Assembly: GCA_964369415.1 (NCBI GenBank)
Contig: CAYJFP010000001.1
Coordinates: forward strand, 62,001-126,000
Direction: 5' to 3'
Origin: SIG603 sp964369415
Lineage (GTDB): Bacteria; Bacillota; Clostridia; Oscillospirales; Acutalibacteraceae
Length of the DNA: 64,000 nt
Shown here: piece after piece, positions 25,491 through 34,257 of the stretch
How positions within the stretch are numbered: the stretch's first letter is position 1
How the letters are laid out: each line of letters starts with the position of its first letter
Notes under the pieces: generated by a model
Seen by the model: the letters and a program-made list of their open reading frames with translations, nothing else
Told to the model about the DNA's origin: nothing
Database searches by the model: none
Made by a program: the position numbers and the translations under genes

Positions 25491-26243
25491 CTAGTCAAGC
25501 TCCGTTAGAATATAGGGCTTACCCTGTGTTATTGCAATAGAATGCTCATAATGGACAGAGATTTTTCTATCTTTTGTTCTTACAGTCCAACCATCTTCCA
25601 TCGTCTCAACCTGATAAGTTCCAAGGTTGATCATGGGCTCTATTGCCAAGGTCATTCCGCCGGTGAGTCTCATTCCTCTACCTTTGGTTCCATAGTTTGG
25701 TACACTTGGGTCTTCGTGTAGCTTCGCACCTACTCCGTGGCCGATTAAATCTCGTACAACCGAGTAACTGCGTGCTTCGGTATACTCCTGCACTGTAGAG
25801 CCTATATCGCCAATCCTGTTTCCGACTACTGCCTGCTCTATTGCTAAAAACAAGCTCTCCTCGGTAGTTTTCATCAGAAGTTTAACCTCGTCTGAAACCT
25901 CTCCACAGGCAAATGTCCATGCATTATCGGCATGAAAGCCTTTAAAATGTGCACCAACATCTATGCTGACAACATCTCCATTTTTAAGTATCTCATTTTT
26001 AGAAGGTATACCATGGACTACTACATCATTTACAGAGATACAAGAGCTGGCGGGAAATCCTCCGTAACCTAGAAAACTAGGTGTAGCTCCCATAGAGACA
26101 ATATAGTCATGGACTATTTTGTCAAGCTCATAGGTGCTGACTCCAGCTTTAACAGCCGAGCCCGCTAACCTAAGTGCCTTTTGGGATATTTTTCCCGCTT
26201 CTCTCATTATCGCTATCTCACGATCGTTTTTGATAACTACCAT
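25491..26243 (-). CDS. map: Methionine aminopeptidase type I
   Basis: Removes the initiator Met cotranslationally. The 250 residues carry the five metal ligands: Asp in SIDVGAHFKGFHADNA (two Asp), His in GHGVG, Glu in EPM and Glu in YEHSIAI near 235. There is no N-terminal SEC-C or zinc extension. Begins 3 bp after adk. Confidence 0.96.
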   Translation of the reverse strand: MVVIKNDREIAIMREAGKISQKALRLAGSAVKAGVSTYELDKIVHDYIVSMGATPSFLGYGGFPASSCISVNDVVVHGIPSKNEILKNGDVVSIDVGAHFKGFHADNAWTFACGEVSDEVKLLMKTTEESLFLAIEQAVVGNRIGDIGSTVQEYTEARSYSVVRDLIGHGVGAKLHEDPSVPNYGTKGRGMRLTGGMTLAIEPMINLGTYQVETMEDGWTVRTKDRKISVHYEHSIAITQGKPYILTELD

Positions 26244-26246
26244 TTA

Positions 26247-26879
26247 TTAAGCCTCTAATGCTTTGATTGTAAGAGCAGTTGTATCTTTAACTTCCTCTTG
26301 ACCCTCGACAACAAATAGCTTGCCTTTTTCTTGATAATATCCTTTTAAAGGTTCTGTTTGATCATGATAAACCTTTAAACGATCGAGTACTGTATCGGGA
26401 TGATCGTCCTTACGCTGAATAAGGGTGCCATCGCATTTGCCGCAAGCGCCTTCTTTCTCTGGCTTTTTATAAAGCAAGTGATAAGAAGCTCCGCAGCTTT
26501 CGCAGACACGGCGGCCGGACATTCTTTTAACGATATCATCGTCAGAGACATATATTTCAATGACTTTGTCAATTTTAACGCCAATTTTGTCCAGTGCCTC
26601 AGCCTGAGGAATAGTTCTTGGGAAGCCATCTAGTATAAAGCCTTCTTTGCAGTCGTCCATTTCGATTCTCTCTACAAGCATTTTTATAACGAGATCATCT
26701 GGAACAAGATTGCCTGAATCCATATACTCTTTAGCTTTAAGACCTAACTCAGTTCCGCTTTTCACCGCTTCTCTTAAGATATTACCCGTTGATATAGCGG
26801 GTATGTTTAGTCTTTCACAAATAACTTCTGCTTGAGTGCCTTTACCAGCACCTGGGGCTCCTAACAATATCAAATTCAT
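26247..26879 (-). CDS. adk: Adenylate kinase (zinc-lid form)
   Basis: Interconverts ATP+AMP and 2 ADP. Walker A GAPGAGKGTQ at 7-16, DGFPRT at 84-89, and a lid with Cys126, Cys129, Cys146 and Cys149 that should bind zinc, the Gram-positive long type (210 residues). Lies between secY and map. Confidence 0.97.
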   Translation of the reverse strand: MNLILLGAPGAGKGTQAEVICERLNIPAISTGNILREAVKSGTELGLKAKEYMDSGNLVPDDLVIKMLVERIEMDDCKEGFILDGFPRTIPQAEALDKIGVKIDKVIEIYVSDDDIVKRMSGRRVCESCGASYHLLYKKPEKEGACGKCDGTLIQRKDDHPDTVLDRLKVYHDQTEPLKGYYQEKGKLFVVEGQEEVKDTTALTIKALEA

Positions 26880-26947
26880 AGTACCACTTCTCCTATGCGA
26901 ATAATGTTTAATTTTGGAAACTTAGATTAAATCTAAATTTATGCTTC

Positions 26948-28264
26948 TTAATCAAGGAAACCCTTGTAATGTCTCATCATCATTTGTGATTCGATTTGTT
27001 TAACTGTTTCAAGTGCAACACCAACCATAATGATTACAGATGTACCACCCATTGAAAGGTCGCTCATTCCTGTTATCATACCGTAGATTAGAGGAACAAT
27101 AGCAATAGCTGCTAGGAATAAGGCACCGATTAAAGTGATTTTTCCTAAAATCTTTGCAATAAATTCAGCAGTAGGTTTTCCTGGTCTAATTCCTGGAATA
27201 GTACCATTTGAATTTCTTAGATTGTTCGCCATTTCTGTTGGATTGTATTGAATTGACATATAAAAGTAAGCAAATACAATGATAAAGATAAAGTAAAGAA
27301 CTAAGTAAATCCATCCTTGTGGTGAAAGTGCTTCGAAGAATCCACCCCAGAAGCCTTCAGTTTGCTCGCCTATAAATAATTCAATAGTGGCTGGAATTGA
27401 GAGTATTGCGGAAGCGAAGATAACTGGCATAACACCGCTCATTGTAACCTTAATAGGCATATGTGAGTTTTGTCCGCCGTACATTTTTCTTCCGACAACT
27501 TTTTTTGCATATTGAATCGGAATTCTTCTTTCTGAATCGTTCATAAACACGATTACCCAGATAACCGCTAAGAACATAATTACAAAAAGTGGAGCTAGTA
27601 CAAAGTAAATGCCGTTAGTAGATGAATCTGCTATAGCAAGGCTTATATAGTTCCAAACTTGACCCGCTGTTACAGGAAGTCTTGCGACGATACCTGCAAA
27701 GAGGATGATAGAAATTCCGTTTCCTACGCCTTTTTCATTGATTTGCTCGCCCATCCACATGATAAGTGCAGTACCTGCAGTAAATGTGAGAACGATAGCA
27801 ATCGCTGATAGAACCATTCCGAAACCTTCTCTATAAAGAGTGATTCCTGAATTGTGAAGGTAGAAGTAGTATGCTACACCCATTACAAGACCTAAACCAA
27901 CGGTTGCAAATCTTGTAATAGCAGCAATTTTCTTTCTACCGGTTTCGCCTTCTTTAGCCAATTTTTCAAGTGGAGGTATGGCTACTGTAAGAAGGTTCAT
28001 AATAATTGAGGCGTTAATGTATGGTGTGATACCAAGTGCGAAAAGTGTAGCAAATGAGAACGCACCACCAGTTAACATGTTTACATATCCGAGCGCCGAA
28101 CCACTGACTTCAGCAGAATTCATTAAAGTTGCTAGCGCTGCAGAATCGAGAAACGGTGCAGGTATTACTGAGCCGAATCTATATGCAATTATAATTATTA
28201 ATGTAAAAAGCAGTTTCTTTCTTAAATCGGGTAACTTCCAGGCATTTCTAATTGTACTGAACAA
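26948..28264 (-). CDS. secY: Preprotein translocase subunit SecY
   Basis: The channel subunit of the Sec translocon, 438 residues with ten predicted membrane helices. Recognisable blocks are the plug and TM2 region near 60-90, GIGNGISI-like GVGNGISIILF near 180 and the C6 loop with GIRPGKPTAEF near 350. The start is TTG at 28264, seven bases after GAGGTGA, giving the standard N-terminus MFSTIRNAWKLPDLRKK. It starts 1 bp after rplO. Confidence 0.97.
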   Translation of the reverse strand: MFSTIRNAWKLPDLRKKLLFTLIIIIAYRFGSVIPAPFLDSAALATLMNSAEVSGSALGYVNMLTGGAFSFATLFALGITPYINASIIMNLLTVAIPPLEKLAKEGETGRKKIAAITRFATVGLGLVMGVAYYFYLHNSGITLYREGFGMVLSAIAIVLTFTAGTALIMWMGEQINEKGVGNGISIILFAGIVARLPVTAGQVWNYISLAIADSSTNGIYFVLAPLFVIMFLAVIWVIVFMNDSERRIPIQYAKKVVGRKMYGGQNSHMPIKVTMSGVMPVIFASAILSIPATIELFIGEQTEGFWGGFFEALSPQGWIYLVLYFIFIIVFAYFYMSIQYNPTEMANNLRNSNGTIPGIRPGKPTAEFIAKILGKITLIGALFLAAIAIVPLIYGMITGMSDLSMGGTSVIIMVGVALETVKQIESQMMMRHYKGFLD

Positions 28265-28265
28265 T

Positions 28266-28706
28266 TTAAATCACCTCAGCAGTCCCACCGGCAGCCTCAA
28301 TTTTCGCTTTAGCAGCTGCGGAGTATGCATTTACCTTAACTGTAAGCTTTTTATCAATTTTGCCATTAGAAAGTACTTTTACATTTGTAGCACTACCTTT
28401 AACAATGTTAGCTTCTTTTAAAGCTTCTAATGTTACAACAGTGCCCTCTTCAAATTTTGAAAGTTGAGAAAGGTTAATTGCAATTACTTCCTCAGCAAAA
28501 ATATTGTTAAATCCTCTTTTAGGAATTCTTCTGTGTAAAGGCATTTGTCCGCCTTCAAATCCAGGTCTAAAACCTTTACCAGCTCTAGCCTTTTGGCCTT
28601 TGTGTCCTTTACCGGCAGTTTTACCGTTTCCTGAACCGTGACCTCTACCTACACGCTTTGCCTTTTTGGTAGATCCAGCTGCTGGACTAAGCTCGTGTAA
28701 TTTCAT
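28266..28706 (-). CDS. rplO: 50S ribosomal protein L15
   Basis: 146 residues starting MKLHELSPAAGSTKKAKRVG with the basic glycine-rich GRGHGSGNGKTAGKGHKGQ and GFRPGFEGGQMPLHRRIPKRG blocks that reach into the 23S core. GGAGGTG lies before the ATG. Next to secY as in nearly all bacteria. Confidence 0.98.
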   Translation of the reverse strand: MKLHELSPAAGSTKKAKRVGRGHGSGNGKTAGKGHKGQKARAGKGFRPGFEGGQMPLHRRIPKRGFNNIFAEEVIAINLSQLSKFEEGTVVTLEALKEANIVKGSATNVKVLSNGKIDKKLTVKVNAYSAAAKAKIEAAGGTAEVI

Positions 28707-28723
28707 CTTAGCGCACCTCCTTA

Positions 28724-28891
28724 TTACTTCTCTAATACGATAAGATGAGAAATTTTCTTCACCTTACCCATTGTTTGTGGGTTTTCAGGTTGCTCGACTG
28801 TGTCACCAATCTTTTTAAGACCTAGTGAAAATGCAGTTAAAACCTGAGGTTTTTTGCAGCCGATAAGGCTTTTCTTTAAAGTAATCTTCAT
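28724..28891 (-). CDS. rpmD: 50S ribosomal protein L30
   Basis: A 55-residue protein read directly: it starts MKITLKKSLIGCKKPQ and ends VKKISHLIVLEK. The position between rpsE and rplO, GGAG ribosome site and the conserved N-terminal strand plus GLKKIGDTV confirm L30. Confidence 0.96.
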   Translation of the reverse strand: MKITLKKSLIGCKKPQVLTAFSLGLKKIGDTVEQPENPQTMGKVKKISHLIVLEK

Positions 28892-28901
28892 GAGAGCCTC
28901 C

Positions 28902-29402
28902 TTAAAGTATTTCCTTAACGGATTTTCCTCTAACAGCAGCTACTTCAGCAGCTGTTCTTAAGTTCATAAGTCCGTCAAGTGTAGCTCTTACAACGTTGCA
29001 TGGGTTATTTGATCTCAAAGCTTTTGTTCTTATATCTTTGATACCAACACACTCTACAACCGCACGAACCGCACCCCCAGCAATAACACCAGTACCTGGT
29101 GCTGCAGGTTTAAGCAATACACGGCCTGCACCGAATTCGCCTAAAATTTCATGTGGTATTGTTGTGCCCTTAAGAGAAATTTTTATTAAGTTTTTCTTAG
29201 CATCTTCGATTCCTTTTCTAATTGCATCAGGAACCTCGCCTGCTTTTCCTATACCGAAACCTACTGTTCCTTTACCGTCACCCACAACTACGAGTGCAGC
29301 AAATTTAAATATGCGTCCGCCTTTAACTGTTTTGGAAACTCTGTTGATTGCAACAACCTTTTCCTGTAAATCAAGTACCGATGCGTCAATTTTATTAGCC
29401 AA
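28902..29402 (-). CDS. rpsE: 30S ribosomal protein S5
   Basis: 166 residues; the double-stranded RNA-binding S5 domain has RVSKTVKGGRIFKFAALVVV and VGFGIGKAGEVPDAI, and the C-terminal domain GGAVRAVVECVGIKDI. S5 sits at the mRNA entry site. The start is TTG at 29402 after AGGAGG. Confidence 0.97.
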   Translation of the reverse strand: MANKIDASVLDLQEKVVAINRVSKTVKGGRIFKFAALVVVGDGKGTVGFGIGKAGEVPDAIRKGIEDAKKNLIKISLKGTTIPHEILGEFGAGRVLLKPAAPGTGVIAGGAVRAVVECVGIKDIRTKALRSNNPCNVVRATLDGLMNLRTAAEVAAVRGKSVKEIL

Positions 29403-29419
29403 AATCCTTTTCCTCCTTC

Positions 29420-29779
29420 TTAGAAGTTCAGGCCGCCCTCACGGGCGCCTTCGGCCAGCTCTTTGACGCGGCCGTGGAATATATAGCCGCCGCGGTCAAA
29501 AACCACATTAGCAATTCCTTTTTCTGCTGCTTTTTTAGCAATTATCTTGCCAACTTCTTTTGCAGCCTCTTTGTTTCCGCTATTACCGGTAAACTCTTTG
29601 TCCAAAGTTGACGCTGCGCATAGTGTTACACCATTTACATCGTCAATAATTTGAGCATAGATGTTTGACGAAGAGCGGTAAACATTAAGGCGAGGTCTCT
29701 CTGCCGTGCCGCTGATTTTTCCACGAACTCTTTTGTGACGGCGTAATCTTGCTTTGTTTCTATCAGCCTTATTAACCAT
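29420..29779 (-). CDS. rplR: 50S ribosomal protein L18
   Basis: 119 residues, binds 5S rRNA. RLRRHKRVRGKISGTAERPR and a C-terminal FDRGGYIFHGRVKELAEGAR block are typical. The 3' end is noticeably GC-richer than its neighbours (around 29430-29490). Confidence 0.97.
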   Translation of the reverse strand: MVNKADRNKARLRRHKRVRGKISGTAERPRLNVYRSSSNIYAQIIDDVNGVTLCAASTLDKEFTGNSGNKEAAKEVGKIIAKKAAEKGIANVVFDRGGYIFHGRVKELAEGAREGGLNF

Positions 29780-29797
29780 TTATAACACTCTCCTATC

Positions 29798-30346
29798 TTA
29801 TTTTTTAGAGCCTTTACCGGCTTTACCTTCTTTTCTGATAATTCTTTCATCAGAATATTTAATACCTTTACCTTTGTAGGGTTCTGGCGGTCTTTTTTCT
29901 CTAACTTCCGCTGCGAATTGTCCTACTTTTTGTTTGTTTGAACCCAAAATGATGATTTTGTTAGGCCCTGGAACTTCGATTTTGATGTCATCGGTTTCAC
30001 TAACAATAACTTGATGTGAATAACCTAAGTTCATAATCAAATCTTTACCTTGCTTTTGCACACGGTAACCAACACCGTTTACATCTAGCTCTTTCTTAAA
30101 TCCTTCAGTAACACCGATTACCATGTTTGCAATAAGTGTTCTTGTAAGACCGTGAAGGCTTCTAGCTGTTTTCTCATCGTTAGGACGAGTAACCAAAATT
30201 TCTGAACCGTTAACTTCAACTGAAATTATTGGGCTAAAAGTTTGGTTAAGTGTTCCTTTAGGTCCCTTTACATTTACGGCAGTACCGTCGACTTTAACCT
30301 CGACTCCTGCGGGAATATTTATGGGTTTTCTTCCAATTCTTGACAC
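29798..30346 (-). CDS. rplF: 50S ribosomal protein L6
   Basis: 182 residues, two tandem L6 folds near the sarcin-ricin loop. N-terminus SRIGRKPINIPAGVEV and C-terminal RPPEPYKGKGIKYSDE are signatures. The start is GTG at 30346 with GGGGGTG upstream. Confidence 0.97.
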   Translation of the reverse strand: MSRIGRKPINIPAGVEVKVDGTAVNVKGPKGTLNQTFSPIISVEVNGSEILVTRPNDEKTARSLHGLTRTLIANMVIGVTEGFKKELDVNGVGYRVQKQGKDLIMNLGYSHQVIVSETDDIKIEVPGPNKIIILGSNKQKVGQFAAEVREKRPPEPYKGKGIKYSDERIIRKEGKAGKGSKK

Positions 30347-30364
30347 CTTAGTGCACCCCCTTCT

Positions 30365-30760
30365 TTACCAAATGAATGCGAGAACTTCTCCGCCGATATT
30401 TGCTTTTCTAGCTTCTCTATCTGTAACAACGCCTTTTGATGTAGAGATAATCGCTACGCCAAGACCTTTCATTACTTTTGGAAGTTCTTCTGCATTAGAA
30501 TAAATTCTAAGTCCGGGTTTAGAAACTCTTTTAAGTCCTTTAATAGCTGCAACGCCCCCGGTGTATTTTAAGTTAACTTTAATCATGCCTTGTTTGCCGT
30601 CATCTTCAACCGCATAGTTCTTTATATAACCCTCATCTTGAAGAATTTTGCACATAGCTTTCTTCATGTTTGAAGCGGGAATTTGAACACTCATATGCTT
30701 CGCTGATTGTGCGTTTCTGATACGAGTTAGCAAATCTGCAATAGGATCTGTAATTTGCAT
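30365..30760 (-). CDS. rpsH: 30S ribosomal protein S8
   Basis: 131 residues starting MQITDPIADLLTRIRNAQ and containing STSKGVVTDREARKANIGGE near the end. S8 binds the central domain of 16S rRNA and in many bacteria also autoregulates the spc operon. GGAGG ribosome site. Confidence 0.98.
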   Translation of the reverse strand: MQITDPIADLLTRIRNAQSAKHMSVQIPASNMKKAMCKILQDEGYIKNYAVEDDGKQGMIKVNLKYTGGVAAIKGLKRVSKPGLRIYSNAEELPKVMKGLGVAIISTSKGVVTDREARKANIGGEVLAFIW

Positions 30761-30778
30761 GAGATTTTCCTCCTTCTT

Positions 30779-30964
30779 TTACCAGCTTGCTTTTTTTACG
30801 CCAGGGATCTCGCCTTTGTAGGCAAGCTCTCTAAAGCATATACGGCAAATACCAAACTTACGAAGGTAAGCATGAGGCCTGCCACAAATTTTGCATCTGT
30901 TGTATTCTCTTGTTGAGAATTTTTGCTCTCTTTGTTGTTTTAATTTCATCGCTGTTTTTGCCAC
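30779..30964 (-). CDS. rpsN: 30S ribosomal protein S14 type Z (zinc-binding)
   Basis: 61 residues. The zinc ribbon has CKIC...CRIC (two CxxC pairs), the C+ short form. I choose GTG at 30964 because AAGGAGGG lies seven bases before it and the encoded start (AKTAMKLKQQ) matches the family; a longer in-frame start at 30988 would run into rplE. Lies between rplE and rpsH. Confidence 0.96.
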   Translation of the reverse strand: MAKTAMKLKQQREQKFSTREYNRCKICGRPHAYLRKFGICRICFRELAYKGEIPGVKKASW

Positions 30965-30977
30965 AAGTTTACCCTCC

Positions 30978-31517
30978 TTACTTAGCAAACGGAGCGCCCA
31001 TAAGAGTTAATAACTCTTTGGCTTCTTCGTCTGTTTTCGATGTTGTTACGAAACAAATATCCATTCCTCTTACTTTATCGATTTTATCGTAATCGATTTC
31101 AGGGAAGATAAGTTGTTCTTTAATACCCATATTGTAGTTTCCTCTTCCGTCGAAAGAGTTAGGGTTGATACCTCTAAAGTCACGAACACGTGGAAGTGCA
31201 ACATTGAATAATCTATCCATGAATTCCCACATTTTCTCGCCTCTTAAAGTAACTTTAACGCCGATTGCCATGCCTTCACGAAGTTTAAAGTTAGCAACTG
31301 ATTTTTTAGCTTTACAAATAACTGGTTTTTGACCTGTAATTTTAGCTAAATCACCTGAAATTGCTTCGATAACTTTTGAGTTATCCTTAGCTTCGCCTGC
31401 ACCTACGTTTATAACAATTTTCTCAAACTTAGGGATTTGCATTACACTTTTGTAAGAGAACTTATTCATAAGCTTAGGAGCTACTTCGGCTTTATAATTT
31501 TCTTTTAATCTTGCCAT
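30978..31517 (-). CDS. rplE: 50S ribosomal protein L5
   Basis: 179 residues; binds 5S rRNA and contacts P-site tRNA. Blocks include KIVINVGAGEAKDNSK, AKKSVANFKLREGMAIG and RGMDICFVTTSKTDEEA. Starts 13 bp after rplX. Confidence 0.98.
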   Translation of the reverse strand: MARLKENYKAEVAPKLMNKFSYKSVMQIPKFEKIVINVGAGEAKDNSKVIEAISGDLAKITGQKPVICKAKKSVANFKLREGMAIGVKVTLRGEKMWEFMDRLFNVALPRVRDFRGINPNSFDGRGNYNMGIKEQLIFPEIDYDKIDKVRGMDICFVTTSKTDEEAKELLTLMGAPFAK

Positions 31518-31530
31518 TTATTTCTCCTCC

Positions 31531-31845
31531 TTAAAGTGTAGCGCCGCATTTTTTGCAAACACGCTCTTTTTTACCGTTTTCAATTTTGTGACCGATTCTT
31601 GTAGCTTTATCGCATTTTGGGCAAACAATTTGTACTTTTGATGAGTACATAGCGCCCTCTGCTTTAACTATTCCACCAGCTTCACCCATTTTTCTAGGTT
31701 TAACATGTTTTGAAACGATATTTACTTTTTCGATTATAACTTTGCCTTCTTTTGGTGACACAGCCATAATTTTTCCTTTTTTGCCTTTGTCTTTTCCGCT
31801 TAATACCACAACGGTGTCACCGGTTTTAACATGAACTTTATTCAT
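31531..31845 (-). CDS. rplX: 50S ribosomal protein L24
   Basis: 104 residues. The KOW motif (KTGDTVVVLSGKDKGKKG, about 6-23) initiates 50S assembly. The C-terminal part has CPKC...CKKC, two CxxC pairs that could bind zinc, a feature of one branch of L24 proteins and absent in E. coli L24. Confidence 0.97.
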   Translation of the reverse strand: MNKVHVKTGDTVVVLSGKDKGKKGKIMAVSPKEGKVIIEKVNIVSKHVKPRKMGEAGGIVKAEGAMYSSKVQIVCPKCDKATRIGHKIENGKKERVCKKCGATL

Positions 31846-31859
31846 TTTCGATACCTCCG

Positions 31860-32228
31860 TTAAAGTACTTCGGGAGCAAGTGAAAGAATTTTTAAATATT
31901 CTTTGTCACGAAGCTCTCTAGCTACTGGCCCAAAGATACGAGTACCTTTTGGGTTTTTATCTTCTTTTATGATGACGGCTGCATTCTCATCAAATCTTAT
32001 ATAAGTGCCGTCGTCACGGCGAACGCCGAAAGCAGATCTTACGATTACAGCTTTTACAACGTCACCTTTTTTAACAACTCCGCCGGGAGCAGCTTTTTTA
32101 ACTGAAGCTACTACGACGTCGCCTATATTAGCGTACCTTCTTCCGGTGCCGCCCAGAACACGAATACACATAAGCTCTTTTGCTCCGGTATTGTCGGCTA
32201 CCTTGAGGTATGTCTGTTGTTGTATCAC
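31860..32228 (-). CDS. rplN: 50S ribosomal protein L14
   Basis: 122 residues starting with IQQQTYLKVADNTGAKELMC and containing RIFGPVARELRDK. L14 forms the inter-subunit bridge with helix 44. The start is GTG at 32228, eight bases after GGAGG. Confidence 0.98.
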   Translation of the reverse strand: MIQQQTYLKVADNTGAKELMCIRVLGGTGRRYANIGDVVVASVKKAAPGGVVKKGDVVKAVIVRSAFGVRRDDGTYIRFDENAAVIIKEDKNPKGTRIFGPVARELRDKEYLKILSLAPEVL

Positions 32229-32283
32229 AGTGCGTTCCTCCTTTTAATAAAGCCAATTAATAATAAATTTTTTGACTGCCAAA

Positions 32284-32544
32284 TTATTTGGCTTTCTCGA
32301 CAATTTCAACCAAACGCCATCTTTTATCTTTTGAAAGAGGACGGGTCTCCATAATGCGTACTCTGTCGCCTTTTTTAGCGGCGTTTTCTTCATCGTGGGC
32401 TTTTCTCTTAACTGTACGCTTTATAATTTTGCTATAAAGCGGATGTCTTACGCTGTCTTCTACAGCAACTACGATGGTTTTGTCCATTTTGTCGCTTACA
32501 ACTCTACCAATGGTAGTTTTTCTCATGCTTGTTCTTTCGCTCAC
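32284..32544 (-). CDS. rpsQ: 30S ribosomal protein S17
   Basis: 86 residues, an OB fold with RKTTIGRVVSDKMDKTIVVA and the C-terminal RIMETRPLSKDKRWRLVEIV. The start is GTG at 32544 with GGAGG seven bases away; a later in-frame ATG (residue 7) is possible but has no ribosome site. A 55-bp spacer separates it from rplN. Confidence 0.96.
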   Translation of the reverse strand: MSERTSMRKTTIGRVVSDKMDKTIVVAVEDSVRHPLYSKIIKRTVKRKAHDEENAAKKGDRVRIMETRPLSKDKRWRLVEIVEKAK

Positions 32545-32560
32545 AGTAAGTCCTCCTCCC

Positions 32561-32761
32561 TTATGCGTTTTCAGTTAATTCGTTTTGGCGAATAACTGTC
32601 TTAACTCTGGCAATGTCTTTTTTAACCGCCTTAATGCGCATAGGGTTGTCAAGCTGGTTAATTGCGTGTTGGAATCTAAGGTTAAAGAGCTCAGCTTGTA
32701 AGTCTTTAAGCTTAGAATCTAGTTCTTTTTGTGATAAATCTTTAATTTCTGAAGCTTTCAT
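32561..32761 (-). CDS. rpmC: 50S ribosomal protein L29
   Basis: 66 residues, an alpha-helical hairpin near the tunnel exit with QAELFNLRFQHAINQLDNPM and RIKAVKKDIARVKTV. It starts 4 bp after rplP. Confidence 0.97.
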   Translation of the reverse strand: MKASEIKDLSQKELDSKLKDLQAELFNLRFQHAINQLDNPMRIKAVKKDIARVKTVIRQNELTENA

Positions 32762-32765
32762 GCTC

Positions 32766-33182
32766 TTAATCCTCCTGTCCCTTTAATACGAATTTGCATT
32801 TAATTGGAAGTTTGTGCATAGCAAGGCGCATAGCCTCTCTTGCAGTTTCTTCCGGCACACCTGCTAATTCGAACATTACTCTGCCCGGCTTAACAACTGC
32901 TACCCAGTACTCAGGTGAACCTTTACCAGAACCCATTCGAGTTTCGGCTGGTTTTTGAGTAATTGGCTTGTCTGGGAAAATCTTAATCCAAACTTTACCG
33001 AATCTTTTGCAGTAACGTGTCATCGCGATACGAGCGGATTCGATTTGGTTTGATGTTATCCATGAAGGCTCTAAAGCTTGAAGTCCGAATTCACCGTGAC
33101 TTACTTTGTTTCCTCTTAAAGCTTTACCCTTCATTCTGCCTCTGTGGACTCTTCTGTATTTAACTCTTTTAGGAAGTAACAT
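32766..33182 (-). CDS. rplP: 50S ribosomal protein L16
   Basis: 138 residues starting MLLPKRVKYRRVHRGRMKGK, with RMGSGKGSPEYWVAVVKPG in the loop that contacts tRNA near the peptidyl transferase centre. Its first base overlaps the last base of rpsC. Confidence 0.98.
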   Translation of the reverse strand: MLLPKRVKYRRVHRGRMKGKALRGNKVSHGEFGLQALEPSWITSNQIESARIAMTRYCKRFGKVWIKIFPDKPITQKPAETRMGSGKGSPEYWVAVVKPGRVMFELAGVPEETAREAMRLAMHKLPIKCKFVLKGQED

Positions 33183-33886
33183 TACTTACGGCCTCCTTCC
33201 CTTTTATCGTTTCTTCTTTCTCTTCTTTCAGGTCTTTCGCTTCTTGGTGCTCTACCTTCGTTAAGAACTTCGCCTTTATATAGCCAAATTTTAACACCTA
33301 GTTTACCATAGGTTGTATCAGCTTCAGCAAAACCATAGTCGATATCCGCTCTAATTGTTTGTAGAGGAATAGTACCGTCATGGTATCTTTCTGTTCTTGC
33401 GATTTCAGCGCCGCCAAGTCTACCTGAAACTTGAGTTTTAATTCCTTTAGCACCAAGTCTCATGCATCTTCCGATACTTTGTTTCATAGCTCTTCTGAAT
33501 GAAACTCTCTTCTCAAGTTGAGCTGCGATGTTTTCAGCAACTAATTGAGCGTTAAGATCTGGTTGTTTTACTTCAACAATGTTTAAAATAACTGGTTTGC
33601 CAAGCATTTTTTCGCATTGTAGTTTGAGTTTTTCAATTTCAGCTCCACCTTTACCGATAACCATACCTGGTTTCGCACAGTGAATGTGGATTCTTACTTT
33701 TGTAGCGTCTCTCTCTATTTCAATTTTTGGAACACCTGCAAGATAGAGTTGCTTTTTAAGAGTTTTTCTTAAGTTATAGTCTTCAACAAGTGTATCGCCA
33801 AAAACGTTTTTCTTAACAAACCATCTTGAGTCCCAATCTTTAATAACTCCGACACGCAGTCCGTGTGGATGTACTTTCTGACCCAT
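33182..33886 (-). CDS. rpsC: 30S ribosomal protein S3
   Basis: 234 residues. An N-terminal KH domain with GMVIGKGGAEIEKL near 75-88 and a C-terminal S3 domain; part of the mRNA helicase at the entry tunnel. The last 25 residues are a charged Arg/Glu-rich tail (RSERPERRERRNDKREGG). Confidence 0.98.
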   Translation of the reverse strand: MGQKVHPHGLRVGVIKDWDSRWFVKKNVFGDTLVEDYNLRKTLKKQLYLAGVPKIEIERDATKVRIHIHCAKPGMVIGKGGAEIEKLKLQCEKMLGKPVILNIVEVKQPDLNAQLVAENIAAQLEKRVSFRRAMKQSIGRCMRLGAKGIKTQVSGRLGGAEIARTERYHDGTIPLQTIRADIDYGFAEADTTYGKLGVKIWLYKGEVLNEGRAPRSERPERRERRNDKREGGRK

Positions 33887-33899
33887 AATCTACCTCCTC

Positions 33900-34235
33900 T
33901 TATTCTTTCTCCTTCACAACAAGGGTAATGTGTGAAGTTCTCTTTAAGATTCTGAAGGCTCTGCCTTGAGCTCTTGGACGGATTCTTTTGAGAATTGGTC
34001 CTGGACAAACGAAACATTCTGAAATGTAAAGATTGCTTCTCTCCATGTTTAGATTGTTTTCCGCATTAGCCACTGCACTTTTCAAAAGTTTCTCTAAATC
34101 CTCGCAGGCAGCCTTGGGTGTGTGTTTTAGAATACCCATAGCCAAATCAACAGGCTTATTTCTGATAAGGTCAAGTACTATCTCAACCTTTCTCGGTGAA
34201 ATTCGGGTATATTTTAATATTGCTTTTGCTTCCAT
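33900..34235 (-). CDS. rplV: 50S ribosomal protein L22
   Basis: 111 residues from the ATG at 34235 (MEAKAILKYTRISPRKVEIV), which follows AAAGGAGAG. A longer in-frame start at 34316 would overlap rpsS heavily and adds no conserved sequence. The GPILKRIRPRAQGRAFRI loop reaches the exit tunnel and is where macrolide-resistance mutations occur in other species. Confidence 0.96.
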   Translation of the reverse strand: MEAKAILKYTRISPRKVEIVLDLIRNKPVDLAMGILKHTPKAACEDLEKLLKSAVANAENNLNMERSNLYISECFVCPGPILKRIRPRAQGRAFRILKRTSHITLVVKEKE

Positions 34236-34257
34236 TTTTATATACTCTCCTTTCGCC

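Noticed and set aside
26375..26629. Second frame inside adk
   Set aside because: Out-of-frame shadow of a conserved enzyme gene.
29430..29490. GC-rich patch in rplR as a sign of transfer
   Set aside because: The protein is a normal L18 in its syntenic place; the patch is short and codes for conserved residues, so local codon use is a simpler explanation.
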